DNA of 64,000 bases from Nannocystis bainbridge (GTDB taxonomy: Bacteria > Myxococcota_A > Polyangia > Nannocystales > Nannocystaceae), in assembly GCF_028368995.1 (NCBI RefSeq), contig NZ_JAQNDL010000003.1:2294001-2358000 (forward strand). The letters are read 5' to 3'. Position 1 is the stretch's first letter. Each line of letters begins with the position of its first letter. The notes under the pieces are model-generated. The model saw only the letters and a program-made list of their open reading frames with translations, ran no database searches and was not told the origin of the DNA. Positions 17,904-26,039 of the stretch are shown in pieces. The translations under genes were made by a program, and so were the position numbers.

Positions 17904-18616
17904 CCCACCGACCGCTCCACGGCCCCGCGGGCCACGACGTCCCCCGCCGACTGCTGGTCGCCGCGCTGGCGCTCACCACCGCCTGTGCCACGACCGCGGC
18001 CGACCTGCCGCAGCCCGATCGTCGACTGGCCTCGATCGGCAACCTCGGCACCCGCTCGAATTTCGAGATCCGCACGCTCTACGCCGCGCAAGATCCGTCC
18101 CCGCCGCCGGCGGAGGACCGCGCCGGCAAGCGCCGCCGCCCGGTCACGCCGATCCTGTTCTACCTCGGGATCTCGATGGCCGTGGCCGCCGGCGTCGGCA
18201 CGATCGCCACCAGCTTCGCCTCCTACGGCCTGCGTCGCAAGCTCGACGACGGCTACTTCGAGGACGGCTTCACCTACGACGACTACAACCGCACGGTCGA
18301 GAACGGCAACCGCCTCAGCAAGGCCAGCTGGGGCCTCGGCCTGACCGCGGTCGCGTTCGCGGCGATGGCCCTGATCGCCTACAGCGTCGACTGGTCGCGC
18401 TGCGGCCCGCTCGCGCCCAAGCGCCGCCGCGAGACCGCGCCGCGCGGCCGCTGCGAGGAGTTCCACCCCGACCACAAGCCGGCCGATGCGCCGCTGGTCG
18501 TCTCGGGCGAGGCCTCGCCCGCCGGCCCCGGCCTGGCCCCCGGGCCCGCCGCCGAGGGCGCCTCCGCCCAGCCCGGGCCCGCCACCGAGGGCCCCGCCCC
18601 GGCCCCCGGCAACTAG
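17900..18616 (+). CDS. Two-TM envelope protein with putative lipobox
   Basis: A 238-aa protein starting in an ATGA overlap with the upstream lipoprotein, which fixes the start at 17900. An N-terminal hydrophobic segment LLVAALALTTAC looks like a lipobox signal. Two further membrane segments follow (ILFYLGISMAVAAGVGTIA and LGLTAVAFAAMALIAYSV), with a charged acidic/aromatic stretch between them. The C-terminal 50 residues are Pro/Gly/Ala-rich and disordered. No family is recognised. It probably partners the upstream lipoprotein. An array of the 14-bp unit begins 13 nt after its stop. Confidence 0.7.
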   Translation: MTHRPLHGPAGHDVPRRLLVAALALTTACATTAADLPQPDRRLASIGNLGTRSNFEIRTLYAAQDPSPPPAEDRAGKRRRPVTPILFYLGISMAVAAGVGTIATSFASYGLRRKLDDGYFEDGFTYDDYNRTVENGNRLSKASWGLGLTAVAFAAMALIAYSVDWSRCGPLAPKRRRETAPRGRCEEFHPDHKPADAPLVVSGEASPAGPGLAPGPAAEGASAQPGPATEGPAPAPGN

Positions 18617-18627
18617 CGCCCGCGGCC

Positions 18628-20730
18628 ATGTCCTCCGCGCCAGCTGGTCCCGAGGACATGGCGAAGACGCCAGGTCCGAAAGGTCCTGTCGCTACGGACA
18701 TGCCCTCCGGGACAGGCGGGATGACGCCGCACGGACGTGACGACCTGTCCACCGGGACAGACGGCATGAGCTCGCGCGCCCGCGAGGCCGCCTCGCCCGA
18801 CCTGTCCTTCGGGACACCCGGCTCCCTGTCCCCGCGGGTCGCCGTGCTCGGCGTCCTCGCCCTGATCGCCCTCGTTCACGTGCCGCTGCTCGGCTTTCAG
18901 TTCGTCTACGACGACGGCTGGACCCTGGTCGCCAACGGGTTCTTGCGCGCGCCGGCCGACCTCGCGCTGCTGTTCTCGCCCGAGGCGATCGCCCGCCACG
19001 TCCCTGACGCCTTCCGGCCCGGCCTCGTCGTCTTCGACCTCCTCGGCTACCAGCTCATCGGCCTGTCCTCCGGCCTGCACCACGCCCTCTCGATCGCCCT
19101 CCACCTGGGCGTCTGCGCCGTCCTGGTCCGCTGGCTGCGCGTGCTCGGGGCCCCCTTCGACCTGGCCCTCGGGACAGCCGCGCTGTTCGGCCTGCTGGCG
19201 ATCCACGCCGAGGCCGTCGCCGTCGTCTCGTACCGCGAGGACCTCCTGGCCGCCCTGCTCGGCCTCGCCGCCGCCCTCGCCGCCTCGCGCCGCCGCCTCG
19301 CCCTCGCCGCCTTCCTGTCTCTCGGGGCATGTTCGATGAAGCTCAGCGCCGGCGCGATCCCGGCGCTGTGGCTGCTCGCCGAGGGCCTCTCGCCGTGGCG
19401 CCCGCGCCCGCCGGTGACCCACCTGCTGCGCGGCGCCCTCGCCCTCGCCCTCGGCGTCGCCGCCGTGATCGCCTACACCTTCGCCCTCTACGGCGCCCTC
19501 GACCCGTACGGCGCAGGCAACCTGCGCGTCTTCAGCCACCGCGTCGGCCTCGGCCCGGTGCTCGCCGCCTCGCTGCCGATCCACCTCGGCTACTTGCAGC
19601 AGATCCTGGTCCCGCTCGGCCTCTCGCCCGAATACACCGACCGCGCCGCCGGCCTCCGCGAGCCCGCGGTGCTGCTGGCCGGCGCCGCCCTGCTCGCGCT
19701 CGCCGGCTACGGCCTCGCCTGCGCCCGCCGTCGCCCGCTGGTGGCCCTGGCGATCCTCGGCGCCTTCGCCCTCGCCCTGCCGACCAGCAACCTGTTCCCG
19801 ATGCCCAACATGCGGGCCGACCGCTTCATGTACCTGCCGAGCGTGCCGGTCTGCCTCGGCCTGGCCGCGCTCTTGCTGACCGCCGGTCGCTGGCTGTCTC
19901 GACATGTCCCCGAGGACATGCGACTGTTCGCCCGCGTCGCCCCGCTGGCCGCCGTGGTGGTCGTCCAGGGCTCGGTGCGCGTGGCCACGGCCGCGGTCTA
20001 CCGCGACAACTCGCACCTGTGGGGCGTGGCCCACGTGCGCGCCCCCGACTCGGCCCGCGCCCTCGCGGTGCTCGGCGAGCTGGTGCTGCGCAACGTCCCT
20101 GCCGACGCCCCGCGCGAGGACAAGGCCCTGGCGTTCGCCCGCGCCGAGGCCCACTGCCGCAACGCCGAGCGCCACGACCCCCGCTACGAGCTGCCGCAGC
20201 TGTGCTTCGCCCGCCTCGCCGCCGCCCGCGAGGACTGGCCCGAGGCCTACCGCCGCTACCAGGCGGCCCTCGCCGTCAGCCCCGACCGCAACGCGGGGAT
20301 CTTCGCCGGCCTCGCCGAGGTGAGCCTCGACCTGCCCGCGACTTCCGAGACGACACGCACGGACCTGGCCCGCCGTCACCTCGCCGAGGGCCTGGCGAGC
20401 TACCCGTACAGCCCGGAGCTGCACGCGACCGCGGGGCGGATCTTCCATCGCCTCGCCGACCCGGAGCAGGCAACGCTCCATTATCAACGGTCCCTCGCGC
20501 TGGCCCCCGAGCGACCCGAAGCCCTGCTCGCGAACATCGAGCTGCTCCTCGACCTCGGACGTCCGACCGCCGCGACCGAGCTCCTGCTCCACGAAAAAAC
20601 CGCCTGGCTCGCCGCCGATCCCGACGATCGGACCGCGCTTGTCGCGCGGCACCGCGACGCCTTGCGGCTGTTCGAACCTTCATCGATACTCTCAGCCGAC
20701 CCCGTCGGAGTCCTCGCCCATGAGCCGTAA
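18628..20730 (+). CDS. TMTC-like polytopic membrane protein with C-terminal TPRs
   Basis: A 700-aa integral membrane protein with about ten TM helices (to about residue 440) and a C-terminal TPR region. FVYDD at the first luminal loop and IHAEAVAVVSYREDLLAALLGL recall the DD and HPxE...gRxDlL motifs of the TMTC/DUF1736 GT-C mannosyltransferase group, which transfers mannose from a lipid donor to proteins. The first 46 residues are coded by the 14-bp palindromic array, so translation may really start at ATG 18766 (654 aa). A single unit at 19905-19918 lies between TM segments and encodes HVPEDM. The activity is inferred from motif similarity. Confidence 0.75.
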   Translation: MSSAPAGPEDMAKTPGPKGPVATDMPSGTGGMTPHGRDDLSTGTDGMSSRAREAASPDLSFGTPGSLSPRVAVLGVLALIALVHVPLLGFQFVYDDGWTLVANGFLRAPADLALLFSPEAIARHVPDAFRPGLVVFDLLGYQLIGLSSGLHHALSIALHLGVCAVLVRWLRVLGAPFDLALGTAALFGLLAIHAEAVAVVSYREDLLAALLGLAAALAASRRRLALAAFLSLGACSMKLSAGAIPALWLLAEGLSPWRPRPPVTHLLRGALALALGVAAVIAYTFALYGALDPYGAGNLRVFSHRVGLGPVLAASLPIHLGYLQQILVPLGLSPEYTDRAAGLREPAVLLAGAALLALAGYGLACARRRPLVALAILGAFALALPTSNLFPMPNMRADRFMYLPSVPVCLGLAALLLTAGRWLSRHVPEDMRLFARVAPLAAVVVVQGSVRVATAAVYRDNSHLWGVAHVRAPDSARALAVLGELVLRNVPADAPREDKALAFARAEAHCRNAERHDPRYELPQLCFARLAAAREDWPEAYRRYQAALAVSPDRNAGIFAGLAEVSLDLPATSETTRTDLARRHLAEGLASYPYSPELHATAGRIFHRLADPEQATLHYQRSLALAPERPEALLANIELLLDLGRPTAATELLLHEKTAWLAADPDDRTALVARHRDALRLFEPSSILSADPVGVLAHEP
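18629..18714. repeat. Array of 14-bp palindromic units (6 units)
   Basis: Units tile at 18629-18642, 18643-18658 (16-bp variant), 18659-18672, 18673-18686, 18687-18700 and 18701-18714, starting 13 nt after the upstream stop codon. The unit at 18659 (TGGCG-AAGA-CGCCA) has changed arms that are still perfectly complementary. The array overlaps the annotated N-terminus of the TMTC-like protein. Confidence 0.75.
18746..18816. repeat. Two separate 14-bp palindromic units
   Basis: Exact TGTC-N6-GACA units at 18746-18759 and 18803-18816 flank the possible start codon ATG 18766 of the TMTC-like protein. They encode LSTGT and LSFGT. Confidence 0.65.
19905..19918. repeat. 14-bp palindromic unit inside a gene
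   Basis: An exact unit encoding HVPEDM in a loop between membrane segments of the TMTC-like protein, i.e. at a site that tolerates insertion. Confidence 0.6.
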
Positions 20731-20842
20731 GTTCTTCTCGTTCCTGCTCCTCACGGCCCTCATGATCGCCGCCGGCAGCATGGCCTGTCTGCAGACCGTC
20801 GAAGAGTTCGACAAGCAAGACGAGACCGACGGCGCCACCTGA
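20720..20842 (+). CDS. 40-aa small lipoprotein
   Basis: A 40-residue protein: MSRKFFSFLLLTALMIAAGSMAC is a textbook lipoprotein signal (basic n-region, hydrophobic core, Cys at 23), and the mature peptide of only 18 residues is very acidic. It starts 11 nt inside the end of the TMTC-like gene, so translation is probably coupled. Small lipoproteins of this kind can be envelope-localised regulators or structural peptides. The function is unknown. Confidence 0.6.
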   Translation: MSRKFFSFLLLTALMIAAGSMACLQTVEEFDKQDETDGAT

Positions 20843-20884
20843 GCCCCGTCTCCCTCGCATCGAGCCCCACCTGGCGCTCGGGAC

Positions 20885-20925
20885 AGGTCGCCCTCCGCGA
20901 CCTCCCGCGCGCCAAATTGTTTTAA
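20885..20925 (+). terminator. Candidate intrinsic terminator
   Basis: A 7-bp stem AGGTCGC/GCGACCT (20885-20903) is followed by a short T-rich stretch (ATTGTTTT) about 13 nt later, 43 nt after the stop of the 40-aa lipoprotein. A second hairpin, CTCGGGG/CCCCGAG with loop ACAGTCA, lies at 20987-21007. Confidence 0.45.
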
Positions 20926-21162
20926 ACCACTCCGTGAGCCGAGCCCGCGACTTGCGCGGCGTCCCCGGCATCGACCACGAGCTGGCCTCGGGGACAGTCA
21001 CCCCGAGCCCGCCGCGATCCCGGCGCAGACAGGTCCGCGTCGTCCAGGGCAAGTAGTGCCGCCTCGGCGAGGCCAGCGAGGCGCGAGCCTGCGAAGTGAC
21101 CTCCCACGCGTCCGGGCCCCTTGTATGTTCCTCGCACGAGGTGAGCCCGACGCGGCGAAGCC

Positions 21163-21425
21163 TCCAGAACTTCGGGGAGGCCGAGGGTCCCTGGGGCTTC
21201 GAGCCCGGTAGCGAGTGTGGTCCCCCGAAGTTCGATCTCGATTTTTCTTGGATGATTGTGGGGCTGCGGACTCAAATCGGCCCCACCGCTGCCGGGTTCG
21301 TAAGCTGTCGTACCGCCGTTTCTTCCTTCGCAGGGCGAGACTTCTCGGAGGACTTCGAGAGGCCGTGGGTCCCTGGGGCAGCGAGCCCGCGCGTGAGACG
21401 AGGCCCCGAAGTTCGAGTTTGACCT
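21163..21425 (+). ncRNA. Candidate bridge-RNA region of the IS110 element
   Basis: Two related blocks, 21163-21240 and 21342-21422, lie 182 nt apart. Both share GGGTCCCTGGGGC (21185 and 21367), CGAGCCCG (21200 and 21382) and CCCCGAAGTTCGA (21223 and 21404) at nearly equal spacing. The first block folds on a perfect 10-bp stem AACTTCGGGG/CCCCGAAGTT (21168-21177 with 21223-21232). Between the blocks is a 7-bp hairpin (21258-21264 with 21280-21286) with a 15-nt loop. IS110 elements encode a bridge RNA with two binding loops in their non-coding end; this position and two-part architecture fit, but expression and pairing are unproven. Confidence 0.35.
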
Positions 21426-21534
21426 CAAGAGCCCGGACAACTGCATGAGCGTCAGCCAGCTCGAATCCTACAAGGGTGGGCGGTAGGTCAAGCGAAGCAA
21501 CGAGCAGGACAGCCACGGAAGGGAAGAACGACAC

Positions 21535-22506
21535 ATGAAGCGCGTGTACTTCATCGGGATCGATGTCGGGAAGGACAGGTTGGACGTCGCCGTCAAGGCG
21601 GTGGACCCGAGCCAAGCCTCGCAGCCGACGAAGCGAGCTCACCAGGCATGGGCGTCGGCCAACAACGAAGCAGGGATCGAGGCGCTGATCGAGCGCCTCC
21701 AGCAGCTCGATCCCGTCCTCATCGTGCTCGAGGCGAGTGGAGGCTACGAGCGGCGTGCGTACCTCGCGATGCGACAGGCAGGCCTTCGCGCTGCGTTGGT
21801 GCAGCCCAACCATGCCCGGGCGTTTGCCCGTTCGATGGGGCTCCTGGCGAAGACCGACAAGATCGACGCCCTGATGCTGGCGTACTTCGCCGAGGTGCGA
21901 CGACCCGAGCCGGCGATGTTGCCGACCGAGAACCAGAGCAAGATCGCGGACCTCCGAGGGGTGCGCAGCGACCTCGTCGACACCCGCACCGCCTACAACA
22001 ACCGCCTGAAGACGGCGAGCGAGACGACCCGAAGGCACCTTCAGCCGCTCCTGGAGGAGCTGGAGAAGTCGATCGCCAGCGTCGAGGCCGAGCTCAAGCA
22101 AGCGGTCGAGGGCAACCCCGACGACGCCAAGCGAGCTGCGCTCCTGCGAACGGCACCGGGGATCGGGCCGATCATCGCCGCCACGCTCGTCGGGGAGCTC
22201 CCGGAGCTCGGTCGCCTGGGCCGCCGCGAGATCAGTGCCCTCGTCGGCGTCGCTCCGATGAACCGCGACAGCGGCCGCCAGCACGGCAAGCGCTCCGTCA
22301 AGGGTGGCCGCAACGAAGTCCGCGACAAGCTTTACATGGGCGCTGTGAGCGCGGCGAAGTGGAATCCGCCGATCCGGGCGCTCTACGAGCGCCTCACGGC
22401 CGCCGGGAAGCTCTACAAGGTCGTCATCACCGCCTGCATGCGCAAGCTGATCGTCATCCTCAACGCTATGGTCGCTCATGACAGGCCCTGGTCGAATCCG
22501 ACTTGA
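21535..22506 (+). CDS. IS110-family transposase (DEDD)
   Basis: A 323-aa recombinase. The N-terminal RuvC-like DEDD domain has Asp10 (FIGIDVGKD), Glu66 (VLEASGGYER) and Asp108/Asp111 (KTDKIDA). The C-terminal transposase domain has the helix-hairpin-like RTAPGIGPIIAATL and the putative catalytic Ser246 in APMNRDSG, then GKRSVKGGR. The length and all key residues are those of an intact family member, so the element may be active. IS110 recombinases use a bridge RNA for target and donor choice. The ATG at 21535 follows GGAAGGGAAG, a strong ribosome-binding site. Confidence 0.95.
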   Translation: MKRVYFIGIDVGKDRLDVAVKAVDPSQASQPTKRAHQAWASANNEAGIEALIERLQQLDPVLIVLEASGGYERRAYLAMRQAGLRAALVQPNHARAFARSMGLLAKTDKIDALMLAYFAEVRRPEPAMLPTENQSKIADLRGVRSDLVDTRTAYNNRLKTASETTRRHLQPLLEELEKSIASVEAELKQAVEGNPDDAKRAALLRTAPGIGPIIAATLVGELPELGRLGRREISALVGVAPMNRDSGRQHGKRSVKGGRNEVRDKLYMGAVSAAKWNPPIRALYERLTAAGKLYKVVITACMRKLIVILNAMVAHDRPWSNPT

Positions 22507-22575
22507 CGCCGCAACACAACTGCTCGCTCGCGTCGCCCGAGCGGGGCGAACCGATCGCGGTCGGCAGCATCGACC

Positions 22576-22589
22576 TGTCTCTTCGGACA
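22576..22589. repeat. 14-bp palindromic unit next to IS110
   Basis: An exact TGTC-N6-GACA unit 69 nt downstream of the transposase stop, in the gap before the convergent pseudo-radical-SAM gene. Confidence 0.65.
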
Positions 22590-22701
22590 GCTCGACATTT
22601 CCAAGTCAGCCCCGACGCCGCGGCGGCCAGGCCCACGGGAGCCCCTTGCTCCGCGTCCGCACGCCCGTCGGGCCTAGCCGTCGACGAGGCCCCGGGTCCC
22701 T

Positions 22702-23562
22702 TCACCAGCCGTGGGCCGCGAACAGCCCCGGACCCTGGACCGACACCACCTCGCGACGCTGCTCGTCGCGGTGGCAGTGGGCCGCGCAGCCGCAGGCGTC
22801 GAGGCGCATGCCGTGACGCTCGGCCAGGCCCTTGAGGCCCTCGACCATCCCGACGGTCGCCTGCGCCGTCAGGCGCCAGCCGGTGCTCGTCGGGGTCGCG
22901 TCGCGGCTCTGCGCGGCCGGGGGCACGCCGTAGCGGCGCAGCACCGAGCCCATGGTGTCGGCGTCGAGCACGCCCGAGAGCGCCTGGATGCGGGCGGGGG
23001 TCAGGCGGCCCGGCACGAAGTGGAGATCGCGCAGTTCGGCGGCGGCGATGTGGCGGAGCAGCGGCTCGAAGTCCGGGCCCAGCGGGCGGTCGTGGAGGCC
23101 CGCCATCAGCGGCCCCAGGTGGACCGAGACCGGCACGCCGAGGCGACGCAGGTACTGGGCCTGGAGCAAGAGAGCCGGCGCAGCTTCCGCGTCGGCGCCC
23201 AGCAGAGCGCGCTGAACCTCCACCTTTTGGTGCGCGATCTCGTACGCCACCGACGCCTGGCAGTCCTTGGCCCGCAGGACCAGCGAGCGGGCCAGGGTGG
23301 CCGGGCTGCGGAGGATCACCCGCCGCCCGTGGGCCGTCAGCCAGCGCAGCGCCGGCTCGGCCCAGCTGGCGTCCTCGCGCCTGGCCAGGCGCAGGGTCAC
23401 CACCGTCACGCGCTCGCCACGCGCCTCGAACTCGCCGAGCAGACCGGCCAGAGCCAGCTCCGGCGAGGCCGAGGGAACCGGAGCACCGGCACGGCTGCCG
23501 AGGATCACGTGCAGGCCGGTGCAGGACGACAGGACTTGCAGGGTGGTGAATCCGGAACTCAT
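22702..23562 (-). CDS. Radical-SAM-like protein lacking the CX3CX2C cluster motif
   Basis: A 286-aa protein whose central part follows the spore-photoproduct-lyase/Rv2578c-like radical SAM barrel: a strand with RRVILRSPATLARSLVL, an SVAYEI strand, then LRRLGVPVSVHLGPLMAGLHD, equivalent to the family's aPviPglnD segment. The N-terminal CX3CX2C that would bind the 4Fe-4S cluster is absent, so the domain is probably degenerate or repurposed. The C-terminus has a Cys/His cluster (DACGCAAHCH) that could bind a metal. It is monocistronic on the reverse strand. Two inverted repeats lie 60-90 nt upstream. The assignment is an inference from pattern. Confidence 0.5.
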   Translation of the reverse strand: MSSGFTTLQVLSSCTGLHVILGSRAGAPVPSASPELALAGLLGEFEARGERVTVVTLRLARREDASWAEPALRWLTAHGRRVILRSPATLARSLVLRAKDCQASVAYEIAHQKVEVQRALLGADAEAAPALLLQAQYLRRLGVPVSVHLGPLMAGLHDRPLGPDFEPLLRHIAAAELRDLHFVPGRLTPARIQALSGVLDADTMGSVLRRYGVPPAAQSRDATPTSTGWRLTAQATVGMVEGLKGLAERHGMRLDACGCAAHCHRDEQRREVVSVQGPGLFAAHGW

Positions 23563-23571
23563 GGTCAGCTT

Positions 23572-23648
23572 GCTCGCTTGTTCAGTAAAGTGCGCCCGAC
23601 AAGCAGTGGGGTCAATGCAGCGCGTGATCTGGTTCAGATCAAGCGAGC
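23572..23648 (-). promoter_or_regulatory. Inverted repeats upstream of the pseudo-radical-SAM gene
   Basis: TGATCTG-GTT-CAGATCA at 23625-23641 is a perfect 7-bp dyad with a 3-nt centre. It is enclosed by a distant inverted pair, GCTCGCTTG (23572-23580) and CAAGCGAGC (23640-23648). The sites are just upstream of the start at 23562 and could be an operator. The dyad resembles FNR/CRP-type boxes, but the spacing is wrong for FNR (7 nt, not 4). Confidence 0.35.
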
Positions 23649-23847
23649 GATATTTCCCAGCCGACTTCCAAGTATTTCACCCCCATCCAGAGCGATTCCG
23701 CCCCGCTTTGCGCGGCAACGAACCTCGGCCCCCCCGACGCGAGGCCGATCCGCTCCGTGCACGCGAGTCTCGAGACCCCGAGCGCCCGCAACAGTTCAGC
23801 GGGCCTCCCGACAGCCCGCTGCGATCAACACCAGCGAGGCGCCGGGC

Positions 23848-24459
23848 TCACTGGCAGACCAGCTCCGGCTCCTCGTCGCACAGCATCTGCAGGCTCTCGA
23901 GCCCGGGCAGGTACGCCGAGTCCTTGCACACGCAGACCTTCTGGCAGCACAGCTCGTCGGACACGAGCACCGTGCTGCAGGTGGCCCCCGTCATGCAGCC
24001 GGGGATCGGCGGGCAATCCGCCACCGCCTCGCAGCCCTGCGTACAGCGCTGGCCCTCCGCGAGCATCGCCTTCGAGACGGAGCAGATCCCCCCATCACAC
24101 GGCGCATCGGCGCCGCAGTCGGGGTCGGCTTCACACTGGTAGGCCTTGTCGATGACCAGCAGGCAGATCCCGCCATCACACGCCGGCTGGGGGCTGATCG
24201 CGGTGAAGTTGATGATGGGGCGACTGCCGACCAGCTCACAGACCGAGCCATAGGCGCCGCCCGGTAGCCCCGTCGTGTCGCCCGGGGCGGTCGTGGTGCT
24301 CGCGCCCTCGTCGGGCCCGGTCGTCGTGGCCACCGGCTCGCCGCTCGCGCCGCTGTCCGTGGTGGTGATCGTCGCGCCGACGAACTCCGGGGTCAGCGGG
24401 CAGCCCGCCACGATCAGCGCGACCGTGACGAGCAGCGAGCGGGTCAGGACGCGTGCCAT
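23848..24459 (-). CDS. Cys-rich lipoprotein
   Basis: A 203-aa putative lipoprotein. MARVLTRSLLVTVALIVAGC is a clear signal with the lipobox Cys at 20; the longer open frame upstream is unsupported. A Thr/Gly linker is followed by a domain with about 19 Cys, including two copies of a CDGGIC motif and CCQKVCVC near the C-terminus. No catalytic residues are visible. It diverges from the poly(A) polymerase homologue, with 242 nt between. The function is unknown. Confidence 0.78.
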   Translation of the reverse strand: MARVLTRSLLVTVALIVAGCPLTPEFVGATITTTDSGASGEPVATTTGPDEGASTTTAPGDTTGLPGGAYGSVCELVGSRPIINFTAISPQPACDGGICLLVIDKAYQCEADPDCGADAPCDGGICSVSKAMLAEGQRCTQGCEAVADCPPIPGCMTGATCSTVLVSDELCCQKVCVCKDSAYLPGLESLQMLCDEEPELVCQ

Positions 24460-24701
24460 CGGTGCCCGCAGCATCCCCGGCCCGGAGCCGATCCGTCCGA
24501 AAAAATGGCCCTTTGAACCCCATGCCCGCCTCGCCAAAAAGCGCATCCAGCGCTCCGCCATCCAAACAGTCTCCACTCCGCGCCCTGAGCGCCGGCCCGT
24601 CACCCCTTTATTAAACCGCCTCGCGTTCGCGCGAGTTCGCGCAAGAGCGGCTTTCCACCATCTCGGGCCCCCCGTGTGGTAGAGGGGCGCAGCAGCACGC
24701 G

Positions 24702-26039
24702 ATGCCCGAAGCGAAGGCAAGCAGCCCCTCCGTCCCGACGCCGCGCCTTCAAGGGGCCATCTCCATCCGTGACGTCGACCCGGACGCGCTCAAGGTCGTC
24801 CGTAAGTTGGTCGCCGGGGGCCACGAGGCCTATCTCGTGGGCGGTTGTGTCCGCGACCTGTTCCTGAAGCGGCGCCCCAAGGACTTCGACGTGGCCACCA
24901 GCGCCACTCCGGAGGCCATCCGCAAGGCGTTCCGCAACTGTCGCATCATCGGCCGCCGGTTCAAGCTCGCGCACGTGTTCTTCGGCCCGAAGATCATCGA
25001 GACGAGCACCTTCCGCACCACGCCGATCACCGCCGAGGACGACCCGCTCATCACTCACGACAATGAGTGGGGCTCGGTCGAGGATGACGCGCGGCGGCGC
25101 GACTTCACCATCAACGGCCTCTTTTACGACACCGACGCCGACGCCATCGTCGACTTCGTCGACGGCCTGGCCGACCTCGAGCGCGGCGTCATCCGCACGA
25201 TCGGCGACCCGCTGCTGCGCTTCCAGGAGGATCCTGTGCGCATGCTGCGGGCGGTCAAGTTCGCCGCGCGGCTCGACTTCACCATCGAGGAGGCCACCTG
25301 GCGGGCCTTGCTCGACACCGTCGGTCACATCGGCAAGTGCTCGCGCGCTCGCGTGCTCGAGGAGATCTACAAGCTCCTGCGCGGCGGCGCGGCGCGGCGC
25401 AGCTTCGAGCTGTTGCTCGAGGCGCGGCTGATGACCGAGCTCATGCCGAGCTACGTCGACCTCTACCGCAAGCTCAGCCCGAACGGCCTCGCCGGTCCGG
25501 CCAGCAAGACCCGCGCGGGCGAGCCCTCGCGCGTCATGTGGAACCTGCTCGAGGCGCTCGACGAGTACACCAGCGCCACCAGCCAGATCGCCAGCAACGG
25601 CGTGCTCCTGGCCGTGCTGTTCGCCCCGCTGCTCGACGAGCAGTGGCACACCGCCAGCCGCCAGGGCCTCGACCGCCTGATCGACGACCTCATGGGCCCG
25701 GTGTGTGTCAGCCTCGGCGTCGCCCGCCGCGACCGCGAGCTCGCGCGGCAGATCCTCATGGCGCACCGGCGCATGGTCGAGTCGCTCAACCGCAAGAAGC
25801 GGCGGCCCTCGCTGGTCCAGCGCCAGTACTTCCACGAGGCGCTCGTGTTCCTCGGCCTCACCGTCAAGGCCCGCGGCGGCGACGGCAGCGAGCTCGGACA
25901 CTGGCAGCGGCTCGCCGCCGTCACCCAGCCGCTGCGCGTCGAGTCGGAGGGCGACTACGACAGCGGCCCGCGGCGCAAGCGGCGGCGGCGGACGCGGCCA
26001 GACGGTCGGCGTCACTCCGCCGAATCGGGCTCGCCGTGA
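24702..26039 (+). CDS. pcnB: Poly(A) polymerase I / CCA-enzyme family nucleotidyltransferase
   Basis: A 445-aa class II nucleotidyltransferase. GGCVRD (residues 47-52) and the metal-binding DFD (Asp61, Asp63) in KRRPKDFDVATSATPE are the catalytic core. RRRDFTINGLFYD, LRFQEDPVRMLRAVKFAARLDF and the neck region follow. The presence of a long Arg/Lys-rich C-terminal tail (RRKRRRRTRPDGRR) and the RIIGRRFKLAHV motif favour poly(A) polymerase (PcnB) over CCA-adding enzyme. Since the tRNA genes in this window lack encoded CCA, a CCA-adding activity must exist in the cell, but it need not be this gene. The next gene overlaps the stop by 4 nt. Confidence 0.88.
   Translation: MPEAKASSPSVPTPRLQGAISIRDVDPDALKVVRKLVAGGHEAYLVGGCVRDLFLKRRPKDFDVATSATPEAIRKAFRNCRIIGRRFKLAHVFFGPKIIETSTFRTTPITAEDDPLITHDNEWGSVEDDARRRDFTINGLFYDTDADAIVDFVDGLADLERGVIRTIGDPLLRFQEDPVRMLRAVKFAARLDFTIEEATWRALLDTVGHIGKCSRARVLEEIYKLLRGGAARRSFELLLEARLMTELMPSYVDLYRKLSPNGLAGPASKTRAGEPSRVMWNLLEALDEYTSATSQIASNGVLLAVLFAPLLDEQWHTASRQGLDRLIDDLMGPVCVSLGVARRDRELARQILMAHRRMVESLNRKKRRPSLVQRQYFHEALVFLGLTVKARGGDGSELGHWQRLAAVTQPLRVESEGDYDSGPRRKRRRRTRPDGRRHSAESGSP

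Larger units (their letters stand above)
20843..21534. other. Intergenic region, 692 nt, with IS110 left side
   Basis: No gene is supported. The left part holds two hairpins (20885-20903 and 20987-21007). From about 21160 the sequence belongs to the structured region upstream of the IS110 transposase, described separately. Confidence 0.5.
21160..22506 (+). mobile_element. IS110-family insertion sequence
   Basis: An IS110 element defined by its DEDD transposase at 21535 and a structured non-coding left side. These elements lack terminal inverted repeats and usually make no target duplication, so the ends cannot be fixed by eye; the limits given are the repeat-paired upstream region and the transposase stop. 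A copy of the 14-bp palindrome lies 69 nt after the stop (22576-22589); IS110/IS1111 elements are known to favour REP-type palindromes as targets. Confidence 0.75.

Noticed and set aside
21258..21300. tRNA-like fragment upstream of IS110 (GGACTCAAATC)
   Set aside because: Only the T-loop-like string resembles a tRNA; no acceptor or anticodon arm can be formed.
23625..23641. FNR site upstream of the radical-SAM-like gene
   Set aside because: The half-sites resemble FNR boxes, but the centre is 7 nt long instead of 4, so it is recorded only as an unknown dyad.
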